Assembly: GCA_900316925.1 (NCBI GenBank) | Contig: ONEU01000183.1 | Span: 1-14,431 of the forward strand | Origin: an uncultured Eubacteriales bacterium | Lineage (GTDB): Bacteria; Bacillota; Clostridia; Oscillospirales; Acutalibacteraceae | Length of the DNA: 14,431 nucleotides | Direction: 5' to 3' | In this document: in pieces, positions 7,192 through 14,231 of the stretch | Position numbering within the stretch: position 1 is the first letter of the stretch | Layout of the letters: each line of letters begins with the position of its first letter | Made by a program: the position numbers and the translations under genes | The notes under the pieces: generated by a model | The model's database searches: none | Seen by the model: only the letters and a program-made list of their open reading frames with translations | What the model was told of the DNA's origin: nothing

Positions 7192-7260
7192 AACCTTGCA
7201 GCAATCGGTAAACACTGACTTCATATCGTTGTTGACGAAGAATTTGCATAGACTTTCAGG
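7192..7260. repeat. Dispersed intergenic repeat, module B, copy 2
   Basis: Ungapped 83% match to 1-69, with identical ends (CTTGCAGCAATCG near the start and CATAGACTTTCAGG at the end). It directly abuts module A here, whereas in the left copy a 63-bp stretch (70-132) separates the modules in the opposite order. Confidence 0.78.
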
Positions 7261-7297
7261 AAAGAAGAGAGCGCCCCCTGATGACCCTATGCAGAGC

Positions 7298-8566
7298 TTA
7301 AACCGGCAGGAAGGAGCTGATGGAGTAGAGGGGAAGGGACGTTTTCGTCTGAAGCTTAGCGGCACGCCTTTCATACGTCTCCGCATCGCAGATAATGATG
7401 GCATCCGTCTGCGGAAGAGGCATGGTTTTCACGGGGACAGTCTGTACGGGATATTCTCTTTTCCGGTCGGTGATGACATAGTCCACCGTTACGCCGACGC
7501 TTTGCAGCAGACCGATCAGATGCGGTGTCAGGGGATAGCTGCCCCAGAGTGCTGCCCGGTGCAGTCCGTGTTCCTCACAGAAAGCCTTCGCTGCCTGTCT
7601 CACTTCCTCCCGGCGGAGATCATACTCACGCAGGGTATCTCCAAACCGGCTCAGCGCAGCATTTTCCTCTGTCAGCCGTTGGATTTCTGCCGAAAGCTGT
7701 TCATTTTCCGCCTCCGCCCTCTGACGGCAGGCAGTTTCGATCTGCAGCTTTGCCTTCTGGCTGTAAAGCTCCCGCAGCATCTCCGGCACAGGCGTTCCGG
7801 TCGTGAGAATATGATTCAGCGCCGCATAGGCGTAATCATAATAGGATGAAATGTAATGCATGGGATAATTTCCCCAGCGGTGTTTCTCGTATGACACAAT
7901 GCCCTTCGGCATCCTGATGGTGAAACAGCGGTGTCCGCACATTTCCTCAAAGTGATCGTTCGCCTTTTTCAGCATGGCGTTGATCCGGCGGATACGCGGC
8001 AGATAGGAATAATTCACCAGGGTTCCGTCGTCCGACAGATACTGCTCCACCATGCCATAGCGGTTCAGGATAATTCTCTCCGGCGGATAGACCTTGAGGA
8101 TCTGCCGGCCGAACCACTCCACACATTCCACTGCCTCTTCCGGCGTCACCCGCGGAACCGTCTCATATTCCCCGAAGAGCTTTTCAAAATGCGCCTTGTT
8201 TTTCAGAAAGAGATTGGTACGGGTGAGATAGTTATTGTTGCCGTATTTCAGCAGGGGCAGACGGAGATCCGCAAAATCCAGGATCAGCCAGTCGGAAGGT
8301 CTTTGGAACAGGTAGTCCAGACCGGTCTTATTATGGTCAAGCATCATACAGCGCCTGGAAAAACGTGAACCCACACGAGCGCCCTCCAGATCCTCTTCCG
8401 TAAGCGTGCGGTCACCCTTGATCTTATACACAGACATCGGCGATGAGAACGACACATACTGCCGGATCTCGTAGGGTGTATCCTTCGGAAACAGGTCCCT
8501 TGACACACAGGCGCCAAAGATATTAAAGCTGATCGGCTGCGCATCTGGTTGATTGGTATTAGGCAT
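7298..8566 (-). CDS. DUF6270-like protein with coiled coil and Rossmann-like C-terminal domain
   Basis: A 422-residue protein of unproven function. Residues about 13-257 resemble DUF6270, a family with SGNH-hydrolase-like features often seen near surface-polysaccharide genes: an N-terminal FNIFGACVSRDLF (14-26) in the place of the nucleophile block and PMHYISSYYDYAY (235-247), whose H237 could be the catalytic His. Residues about 262-312 form a Glu/Gln/Leu-rich predicted coiled coil. Residues about 325-420 look like a small nucleotide-binding fold (AALWGSYPLTPHLIGLLQ, then VDYVITD and DAIIICD strands), as in sugar-nucleotide sensing domains. It starts 21 bp after scfB with AAAGGATG before the ATG, so it is likely in the same transcript. 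It has no signal peptide or membrane segment. Family assignment is from memory of motifs. Confidence 0.72.
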   Translation of the reverse strand: MPNTNQPDAQPISFNIFGACVSRDLFPKDTPYEIRQYVSFSSPMSVYKIKGDRTLTEEDLEGARVGSRFSRRCMMLDHNKTGLDYLFQRPSDWLILDFADLRLPLLKYGNNNYLTRTNLFLKNKAHFEKLFGEYETVPRVTPEEAVECVEWFGRQILKVYPPERIILNRYGMVEQYLSDDGTLVNYSYLPRIRRINAMLKKANDHFEEMCGHRCFTIRMPKGIVSYEKHRWGNYPMHYISSYYDYAYAALNHILTTGTPVPEMLRELYSQKAKLQIETACRQRAEAENEQLSAEIQRLTEENAALSRFGDTLREYDLRREEVRQAAKAFCEEHGLHRAALWGSYPLTPHLIGLLQSVGVTVDYVITDRKREYPVQTVPVKTMPLPQTDAIIICDAETYERRAAKLQTKTSLPLYSISSFLPV

Positions 8567-8587
8567 ACAGTCACATCCTTTCAGGCA

Positions 8588-10003
8588 TCATCGGCACTCG
8601 GCAAAGCAGTCACCGCTGTCGCAGTCCATAGGCTGATCTGTTTCCTGGTCAGCAAGTGCGGCCTTTATCATAATAGCGCACTCCAGACGTTTCTTTTCCA
8701 GTTCACAGCCAACCTTATGAGATTTGAGGATATCCCCCTCATACTGATAGTTATTGGCATTGCAGCCGCCGCTGCAGTAGAATTTTGCCCAGCAGTTTTT
8801 GCAGTTTTCCTTGGAGTAGACATTCGCACGGGCGAACCGCAGCTTCATATCATTATCAAAGGTACCGTCATGGAGGTTACCCATTTTGTAAGCCTCCTCG
8901 CCGACGAACTGATGGCAGGGATAGATATCGCCCTGGGGGGTGACAGCCACATATTCATTGCCGCAGCCGCAGCCTCTCAGACGTTTGATAGCACAGGGAC
9001 CCTGGTCGAGGTCGATCATAAAATGGAAGAAATTGAAATACTCTCCCCGTTTTCTCATTTCGATCAGCGTTTTTGCCAATCTCTCGTATTCCTGGAACAC
9101 CCTGGGCAGATCATCCTCTTTGATAGAGTAATCGAGCTTCGGATCAGAGACCACCGGTTCAATGGAGAGCTGTTCAAAGCCAAGCTCCTTCATGTGCATG
9201 ACATCGGCGGTAAAATCCTTGCTGAATGTCGTGAACGTACCGCGGATATAGTAATCCTTATCACCGCGGGAAGCGACGAGCTTCTGGAACTTCGGCACAA
9301 TGATATCATAGCAGCCCTTACCGTTGGGAGTGACGCGGAGTTTATCGTTAACCTCCTTGCGGCCGTCGAGCGACATGACGACATTGTTCATTTCCTTGTT
9401 GATAAATGCCGTTTTTTCATCATCGAGAAGCAATCCGTTGGTGGTAATGGTAAAGCGGAAGAGCTTGTTATGTTCCTTTTCGATACTGCGGGCATATTCC
9501 ACCGTCTGTTTCACGACATCGAAATTCATCAGCGGTTCACCGCCGAAGAAATCCACCTCCAGATGGTGTCTGCTGCCGGAATGAGCGATCAGGAAGTCAA
9601 TTGCCTTTTTGGCAGTTTCCAGCGGCATGAGGCAGCGTCCCTGACCGAAGTCGCCCTTAGCAGCGAAGCAATATTCACAGCGCAGGTTACAGTCGTGGGA
9701 GATATTCAGGCACATGGATTTGATCGGTGCGCGGGTCATCAGATCGGCGAACTGCTCATAATCGTCCTTAGAAAAGAGCTGGCCTGCCTGATAGAGTTCA
9801 TAGAGAGCGGCGTATGTTTCCTCCAGTTCTTCACGCCCGTATGTCTGACCGAGCTTCTGAAACACACGCTCAGGCACCTGCTCCGTCATATTTTCATCAC
9901 AGCAGTCGAGGACATCATAGGCGATATCATCCAGAACGTGTACCGCACCGCTATGGACATCCAGGCAGAGGTTATATCCGTTGAGTTTATACTTATGTAT
10001 CAT
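8588..10003 (-). CDS. scfB: SCIFF peptide maturase (radical SAM/SPASM protein)
   Basis: A 471-residue enzyme expected to install thioether links in the SCIFF peptide encoded just upstream. The N-terminus (about 1-90, MIHKYKLNGYNLCLDVHSGA) matches the leader-recognition domain of SCIFF maturases. The radical SAM cluster motif is C105-x3-C109-x2-C112 (SHDCNLRCEYCFAAKGDFG), followed by FFGGEP (152-157). The SPASM region binds auxiliary iron-sulfur clusters: C345, C347, C363, then CKNCWAKFYCSGGC (C401, C404, C410, C414) and C433. The short tail adds three cysteines (C461, C466, C470). The ATG at 10003 is chosen over an upstream in-frame start at 10045 because it follows AAGGAG at 7 bases and begins the conserved domain; the upstream start lies in the intergenic hairpin. 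It begins 76 bp after scfA. Confidence 0.95.
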   Translation of the reverse strand: MIHKYKLNGYNLCLDVHSGAVHVLDDIAYDVLDCCDENMTEQVPERVFQKLGQTYGREELEETYAALYELYQAGQLFSKDDYEQFADLMTRAPIKSMCLNISHDCNLRCEYCFAAKGDFGQGRCLMPLETAKKAIDFLIAHSGSRHHLEVDFFGGEPLMNFDVVKQTVEYARSIEKEHNKLFRFTITTNGLLLDDEKTAFINKEMNNVVMSLDGRKEVNDKLRVTPNGKGCYDIIVPKFQKLVASRGDKDYYIRGTFTTFSKDFTADVMHMKELGFEQLSIEPVVSDPKLDYSIKEDDLPRVFQEYERLAKTLIEMRKRGEYFNFFHFMIDLDQGPCAIKRLRGCGCGNEYVAVTPQGDIYPCHQFVGEEAYKMGNLHDGTFDNDMKLRFARANVYSKENCKNCWAKFYCSGGCNANNYQYEGDILKSHKVGCELEKKRLECAIMIKAALADQETDQPMDCDSGDCFAECR

Positions 10004-10032
10004 ATTGGCACTCCTTGCTGATACAGCATAAG

Positions 10033-10053
10033 GGGCGGATTCCACATCCGCCC
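10033..10053 (-). other. Hairpin between scfA and scfB
   Basis: Perfect 8-bp stem GGGCGGAT/ATCCGCCC with a 5-base loop in the 76-bp gap. On the minus strand it is followed by CTTATGCTG, not a T run, so it is better read as a 3'-end stabiliser or weak attenuator that would let precursor mRNA outnumber maturase mRNA. Confidence 0.65.
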
Positions 10054-10079
10054 TTTACCTGAATCCTGATGGTATTTTC

Positions 10080-10229
10080 TTATTCTCTCTCGCACTTCTG
10101 GTTAGCAACGGTGCAGGAGGTCTTGCAGGCTGACTGGCAGGAAGCCTGGCACTCGCCGCAGCCGCCCTTTGCTGCTGATTCCTTCAGGTTTGCATTGTTC
10201 AGCGTTTTGATGTGCTTTGTTGCCTTCAT
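10080..10229 (-). CDS. scfA: SCIFF ranthipeptide precursor (six cysteines in forty-five)
   Basis: A 49-residue peptide missed by length-limited ORF calling. It begins MKATKHIKTLNNANLKES (leader, recognised by the maturase) and its second half carries six cysteines: C24, C27, C31, C35, C39 and C46, in the family pattern GCGECQASCQSACKTSCT. In the studied Clostridium homologue a Cys is linked to a Thr as a ranthionine; by alignment C35 to T40 is the likely equivalent here. GGAAAGGG precedes the ATG at good spacing, a strong promoter lies about 75 bases upstream, and scfB follows. Peptides of this family have been linked to quorum sensing in clostridia; its role in this organism is unknown. Other than a slightly longer N-terminus it is a standard member. 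Confidence 0.95.
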   Translation of the reverse strand: MKATKHIKTLNNANLKESAAKGGCGECQASCQSACKTSCTVANQKCERE

Positions 10230-10303
10230 TAAAATCACCCTTTCCGAACCGCCGATCCTCCGGACTTTCCATCCGGCCGCAGCAGTTGATATGATACACC
10301 CTT

Positions 10304-10332
10304 ATCATACCATATCCTTCCCACAAATTCAA
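10304..10332 (-). promoter_or_regulatory. Extended -10 promoter for scfA-scfB
   Basis: Minus strand TTGAAT (10327-10332), 17-base spacer, TATGAT (10304-10309) with TG one base upstream (ATGGTATGAT). The predicted start near 10297 gives a leader of about 70 bases containing a small hairpin, CCGGA/TCCGG. This supports independent, strong expression of scfA rather than reliance on read-through from the membrane protein gene. Confidence 0.82.
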
Positions 10333-10346
10333 CCCATTTTTTGCTT

Positions 10347-10608
10347 CGGCGCAGAGCCTGCGCTCCCGATCACGCTGTCGTTCGCTTACGCTCACTCTGT
10401 TTGTGGTAAGGCGAAACTGCTGTGTCGCTGACATCCGGCACGGCACAGCAGGGCTGTGTATTTTCTACCTCCGCCGCCACGCCCCTTGGGAGGGGCGCTT
10501 ACCGGCTGTTCTTTCAGTATTTTCAGGTTCTGTTTTCTATCAAAGTACCCGTGCCTGCTGCTTTGCAGTTGTAGACGACTACAATTCTTTCGGGATTGTA
10601 TAGTCAAT
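10347..10608. other. Non-coding spacer with several inverted repeats
   Basis: No credible gene is seen between the scfA promoter and the tandem repeats. The stretch holds an 8-bp inverted repeat CTGCTGTG/CACAGCAG (10417-10424 with 10444-10451), a GC hairpin CGCCCCT/AGGGGCG around 10485-10503, and TTGTAG/CTACAA around 10568-10584. The 16-mer CGGCGCAGAGCCTGCG at 10347-10362 recurs exactly at 14113-14128. Short open frames on both strands have no ribosome binding site. Confidence 0.55.
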
Positions 10609-10747
10609 CAGTAGATAGTAATACGGGACCGGCAGCTTGTCGGCAGTAGATGGTAATACGGGACCGACAGCCTGCCGGCAGTAGATGGTAATACGGGACC
10701 GACAGCCTGCCGGCAGTAGATAGTAATATGGACCGGCAGCTTGCCGG
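10609..10747. repeat. Four tandem copies of a 35-bp unit
   Basis: Units at 10609-10643, 10644-10678, 10679-10713 and 10714-10747 (the last is one base shorter). Each has a CAGTAGATRGTAATAYGG part and an inverted-repeat part of the type CCGGCAGCTTGCCGG. The array begins about 20 bases after the membrane protein gene's stop codon, in the path to scfA. The period is not a multiple of three, so it is not a coding repeat. Confidence 0.92.
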
Positions 10748-10769
10748 CTCCGCGCCGATGTTACTCCTA

Positions 10770-11180
10770 CTATCTTCGTCTTTTGCGGCGGCGGTTGACC
10801 CCCAGAACACCGCCGACGGCACCGGATGCCGCTGTCAGCAGTAACCGCCACAGGGAAGAAAGACCGGCAGTACCGCCGAAGGAAGCTCCCGCTGCCAGCA
10901 TGAGCAGAAACAGCACCACACCGCACGCCGCCCCCAACGCCATCCCCTTGGAACGGTGAAGCCTGCCGGTGATGTATCCGCCGATAAAAGCCCCGGCTGC
11001 CGCTGCAGTTACCGCGGCAGGAATGACCGCCGACACAGGCACCTTTCCCGATTTCACAATCACGGCAGCTGTCACCATCAGCAGCAGTACCGCGGCCGCA
11101 GCTCCCACACCCGTTCCCGTCAGAACCGCCCTGACCGTCTTTCCCCACGACTGTCCGTTCCGTGTATTCTCCCGTTTCAT
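10770..11180 (-). CDS. Small four-helix membrane protein, TIGR04086-like
   Basis: A 136-residue, Ala/Gly-rich integral membrane protein with four predicted segments at about 19-42, 48-72, 79-98 and 107-128, a short basic N-terminus and a C-terminal Arg/Lys run (NRRRKRRR). Length, topology and position next to the SCIFF genes fit TIGR04086, a clostridial membrane family I recall as a frequent SCIFF neighbour; the identification is by layout, not by a residue signature. Function is unknown; export or sensing of the modified peptide is only a guess. ATG at 11180 is preferred to an in-frame TTG at 11207 because GAGG lies 8 bases before it. Confidence 0.8.
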   Translation of the reverse strand: MKRENTRNGQSWGKTVRAVLTGTGVGAAAAVLLLMVTAAVIVKSGKVPVSAVIPAAVTAAAAGAFIGGYITGRLHRSKGMALGAACGVVLFLLMLAAGASFGGTAGLSSLWRLLLTAASGAVGGVLGVNRRRKRRR

Positions 11181-11254
11181 GTTGACCGCCTCACTCTTTT
11201 CCGCCAAAGTATTCCGTTTCCGGCATTCTTAACGCATTCTATGCACCCGTCTCC

Positions 11255-11296
11255 GGAAATATGAAAGCCGCAGCAACCGTTTCCGGAAGCTGCGGC
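11255..11296 (-). terminator. Intrinsic terminator of the gltA operon
   Basis: Minus strand GCCGCAGC (11289-11296) pairs with GCTGCGGC (11267-11274); inside, CCG/CGG is closed by a GAAA tetraloop. TTTCATATTT follows. It begins 17 bases after the preceding gene's stop and separates that operon from the TIGR04086-like gene. Confidence 0.8.
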
Positions 11297-11313
11297 CAAT
11301 TGCAGTCTGCTGT

Positions 11314-12621
11314 TTAATTGTCGGTCAGATCGTCGAGCATCTGCATCAGCTCGGCATAGGTATCCTCACCGTTCTGTCCTGCTTCAACGGGTGCTGACGC
11401 CGGTTTTTTCGGCGCAGTCGGCTTCGGTGCGGAAGTCTCTGTCTTTACAGGCTTCTTCGGAGCAGGAGTCTCTGTCTTTACAGGCTTCTTCGGAGCAGGA
11501 GCCTCTGTCTTGGCAGGCTTCTTCGGAGCAGGCTGTTCCGGTTTCACTGTCGGTTCAGCCTTCACCGGGGGTGTATCCACGGAAGCGGCACCAATATCCG
11601 ACACCGGTTCGGAGAGCTCCATCTTGGAAACCTCCTCAAAGGTCATCGGTTTTGCTGCGATTTCCGGTTCCTGGGGAACTTCAGGCGTTTTGGGTTCCTC
11701 AGCCGGACGGAAAGTCTCCACGGACTCCTCTGTTTTCACGGGTTCACTCTTCTTATCACCGGCAGCCATCAGCGGTGCATCGTTTTCGTCATCGTCATCC
11801 TTGTCGGTGAGGGTATTCTGAGCGGCCTTGAGAACATCCTTGACGAAGAAGAACGCATACAGACACATTGCCAGATCGCCGACGTATGTCATAATGTTAA
11901 TCAGGCTGGGAGTAACCGTCTGTGTATCGATATTGGCAGGAGCCTGCACGGGGGAGAACATCTTGATAAACAGATCAATGCAGACCACAAGGCTGAGCAT
12001 GATATAGACGGTACCGTAAACGGCGGATTTTCTCACCGCATTGGAGTTGTTGACCCCGGCGAAGAACATGGACTGGTAGAACAGGAACATCACCAGGAAA
12101 GCCAGTGCCACGAAATCAAACAGTTCGGTAGCGTGGAGAGAGGTCTGGGTATAGACGGAAAACATGGAGATAAAGCGCATACAGCCCCACACAGGCAGGA
12201 GCAGACCGGCCACAGGAATCCGTTTCATACCGTTCTGGCCGGTAAAGGAAATACAGGATTCATACAGCAGGATACCGCCGCCGGCGATAGCGAGGATACA
12301 CTCGGCGATCTTGGAGCTGTCGAGAGCGAGCATTGTCACAACGCCGGTTGCGATGATCATCACCGAGGCAATGAACCCGAACACACCGCAGAGGAAATCC
12401 TTCTGCACCTGAGCGTTAAATCGTTTTTTTCTGTCGGCGATACTGAGAATATAGCCGATCACAAACAGCAGCAAAAATGCGCCGGTAAAGATACCGTTAC
12501 AAACATCTGTGGACAGGAAAAAGCCGTCGCCGTTCACGTTAAAGAAGGTATCGCAGAGTTTCACAGCGCCGCCGACTATCGTCAGCAGCAGTGCGGGAAT
12601 CCACAGCTTTTTTAATTTCAT
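11314..12621 (-). CDS. Membrane protein with Lys/Pro-rich repetitive cytoplasmic-type tail
   Basis: I do not recognise this 435-residue protein. Residues 1 to about 265 hold about eight hydrophobic segments (near 6-25, 44-62, 77-98, 106-123, 134-155, 167-190, 203-224, 240-265). From about 270 on it is hydrophilic: an acidic DKDDDDEND patch, a Pro/Glu/Lys-rich stretch, then 11-residue units of the APKKPVKTET type (three at 11435-11533), ending in an acidic DTYAELMQMLDDLTDN. It starts 30 bp after gltA with AAAGGAG before the ATG and no terminator between, so the two are probably co-transcribed. The tail resembles the insert in the nearby DprA in style (SYAEMMSRMQQ there, TYAELMQMLDD here), which may mark a shared protein-contact motif. 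Confidence 0.8.
   Translation of the reverse strand: MKLKKLWIPALLLTIVGGAVKLCDTFFNVNGDGFFLSTDVCNGIFTGAFLLLFVIGYILSIADRKKRFNAQVQKDFLCGVFGFIASVMIIATGVVTMLALDSSKIAECILAIAGGGILLYESCISFTGQNGMKRIPVAGLLLPVWGCMRFISMFSVYTQTSLHATELFDFVALAFLVMFLFYQSMFFAGVNNSNAVRKSAVYGTVYIMLSLVVCIDLFIKMFSPVQAPANIDTQTVTPSLINIMTYVGDLAMCLYAFFFVKDVLKAAQNTLTDKDDDDENDAPLMAAGDKKSEPVKTEESVETFRPAEEPKTPEVPQEPEIAAKPMTFEEVSKMELSEPVSDIGAASVDTPPVKAEPTVKPEQPAPKKPAKTEAPAPKKPVKTETPAPKKPVKTETSAPKPTAPKKPASAPVEAGQNGEDTYAELMQMLDDLTDN
11435..11533 (-). repeat. 33-bp in-frame tandem repeat in the membrane protein tail
   Basis: Three consecutive 33-bp units (11435-11467, 11468-11500, 11501-11533); the first two are identical and the third differs at a few bases. 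They encode APKKPVKTETP-type units; a fourth, more diverged unit lies on the left side. Confidence 0.88.
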
Positions 12622-12651
12622 CAGTCAGCACTCCTTTATGCATCATCAATT

Positions 12652-14019
12652 TCATGCCTGGCGTTCACCGATAGGCACATAGCGTTTTGCCGTCGCCATT
12701 GCACGATAGGCGGGGCGAATAATTCTGCCGCCGTAGGTCACCTCTTCAATACGGTGAGCACACCAGCCGGCAATTCTTGATACCGCAAACAGCGGGGTAA
12801 ACAGATCGCCGGGGATTCCCAGCATATCATAGATGAAACCGGAGAAGAAATCCACATTGGCGCAGATCACCTTGGATGTTCCCTTCACCTCGGCCATCAC
12901 ACGGGGAGTCAGTCTCTCCACCAGCTTGTAGAGATCAAATTCGGCAGTCATATATTTTTCCTCTGCCAGCTTACCGGCGGCCTGCTTGAGGATAACCGCG
13001 CGGGGATCGGACAGGGTATAGATGGCATGGCCGAAGCCGTAGATCAGACCGGAACCGTCTCCCCGTTCCTTGCGGATGAGAGAAGCCAGATAGTCATAGA
13101 CCTCCTGTTCATCGCTCCAGTCGTTGACAGCCTCCTTGAGTTCCTCCATCATTTTACGGACGCGCAGGTTCGCACCGCCGTGACGGGGGCCTTTCAGCGA
13201 ACCGATAGCAGCCGAAACCGTAGCATAGGTATCCGTTCCCGAGGACGAGAGCACCCTTGCCGAGAAGGTGGAGTTATTACCGCCGCCATGTTCCGCATGG
13301 AGGATCATACAAAGATCGAGGAGCTTTGCTTCGGAGTCGGTAAATTTCATATCGGGGCGCAGTGCCCGGAGGATCGATTCGCTTGTGGAGAGGGTCAGGT
13401 CAACGGGATGGAAGAACATACTCTCACGATCGAACGCACGTTTTTTCACCTGATAAGCGTAGGTCATAATGGTAGGGAGGGACGCCAGCAGTTGAATAGA
13501 CTGCCGCATGATATTATCAAGAGAAGTATCATCGGGATCGTCGTCAAAGGAGTAGAGAGCGAGCACCGAGCGCGCCATCTTATTCATAATATCCTTGGAG
13601 GGAGATTTCATAATCATATCCTCCACGAAATTATCGGGAAGCTCCCGCATACTGCCGAGAGTATTCTTGAATCTTGCAAGCTGAGCCGCAGTCGGCAGGG
13701 AGCCGAAGAGCAGCAGCCAAGCGGTCTCCTCATAGCCAAAGCGGTTTTCGTTCATGCAGGCGGTAATAATATCGTTCACATCAATACCGCGGTAGGTAAG
13801 CTTACCCTGATCGGGCACCCGCACACCGTCGTCCATCATAAAGCCGTGAACATTACAGATATTGGTCAGACCGGCCATCACGCCCGTACCGTCGGGATTT
13901 CTCAGACCCCGTTTCACGCCGTAGGTCTGGTAATCCTGACTGTTGAAGCCGTTATGCCGGCGATATTCGTCACAAAGATCCTTCAAGTGCTCCCGGAGCA
14001 CATCTTTTTCCACTGTCAT
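12652..14019 (-). CDS. gltA: Citrate synthase
   Basis: Condenses oxaloacetate and acetyl-CoA to citrate, the entry step to 2-oxoglutarate and glutamate. The 455-residue protein shows the catalytic residues: H244 in LHAEHGGGNNST, H280 in LKGPRHGGAN, and D338 in GFGHAIYTLSDPRA, with DFFSGFIYDMLGIP and LFAVSRIAGWCAHRIEE near the C-terminus. This is the GltA family, not the unrelated Re-citrate synthase; the HGGGNNST variant is usual in clostridia. The open frame extends upstream to 14154, but the ATG at 14019 has GAGGA at good spacing, while the upstream frame would cross the promoter. The ATG two codons earlier is too close to the binding site. Whether aconitase and isocitrate dehydrogenase are present cannot be seen here. 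Confidence 0.96.
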   Translation of the reverse strand: MTVEKDVLREHLKDLCDEYRRHNGFNSQDYQTYGVKRGLRNPDGTGVMAGLTNICNVHGFMMDDGVRVPDQGKLTYRGIDVNDIITACMNENRFGYEETAWLLLFGSLPTAAQLARFKNTLGSMRELPDNFVEDMIMKSPSKDIMNKMARSVLALYSFDDDPDDTSLDNIMRQSIQLLASLPTIMTYAYQVKKRAFDRESMFFHPVDLTLSTSESILRALRPDMKFTDSEAKLLDLCMILHAEHGGGNNSTFSARVLSSSGTDTYATVSAAIGSLKGPRHGGANLRVRKMMEELKEAVNDWSDEQEVYDYLASLIRKERGDGSGLIYGFGHAIYTLSDPRAVILKQAAGKLAEEKYMTAEFDLYKLVERLTPRVMAEVKGTSKVICANVDFFSGFIYDMLGIPGDLFTPLFAVSRIAGWCAHRIEEVTYGGRIIRPAYRAMATAKRYVPIGERQA

Positions 14020-14074
14020 ATTCATTCCTCGTTTCCGCAAATTGACACGCATACACCCAAGTATACACACTAAC

Positions 14075-14103
14075 ATTTTAGTCCTTTTTCCCCCTACTGT
14101 CAA
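14075..14103 (-). promoter_or_regulatory. Sigma-A-type promoter for gltA
   Basis: Minus strand TTGACA (14098-14103), 17-base spacer, TAAAAT (14075-14080). The predicted start lies about 50 bases before the gltA ATG. The leader carries two near-copies of GTGTATRC (around 14041-14070), a possible regulator site. Confidence 0.85.
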
Positions 14104-14133
14104 GCAATTTTCCGGCGCAGAGCCTGCGTCGGA

Positions 14134-14156
14134 CATTGAAATATGATCAGTCAATG
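14134..14156. other. Inverted repeat in the divergent intergenic region
   Basis: CATTGA (14134-14139) and TCAATG (14151-14156) form a perfect 6-bp dyad with an 11-base centre between the gltA promoter and the plus-strand gene. The layout would suit a dimeric regulator of either gene, but the arms are short and chance is possible. Confidence 0.35.
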
Positions 14157-14231
14157 GGGGTGGCGCATATCAGAGATGCATTACGAATAACTATTATGGA
14201 ACCAACACAGACGCACATCACAGGAGGAACT

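Noticed and set aside
7063..7404. Small minus-strand frame through module B and the 17-bp hairpin
   Set aside because: It overlaps the DUF6270-like gene and the infC promoter, has no ribosome binding site, and substitutions between the two repeat copies mostly change the amino acid.
8549..10021. 490-codon open frame on the plus strand opposite scfB
   Set aside because: It is fully antisense to a gene with clear motifs, has no family features or ribosome binding site, and reflects codon bias of scfB.
10609..10747. CRISPR-like array
   Set aside because: The 35-bp units follow one another with no unique spacers, and no cas gene is present, so it is a tandem repeat.
10579..11148. Gly/Cys-rich 189-codon minus-strand frame across the tandem repeats
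   Set aside because: It is out of frame with the membrane protein gene and its composition is a by-product of GC-rich repeats.
14192..14197. TATTAT as a -10 box for the plus-strand gene at 14232
   Set aside because: No acceptable -35 box lies 16-18 bases upstream, so it is not listed as a promoter.
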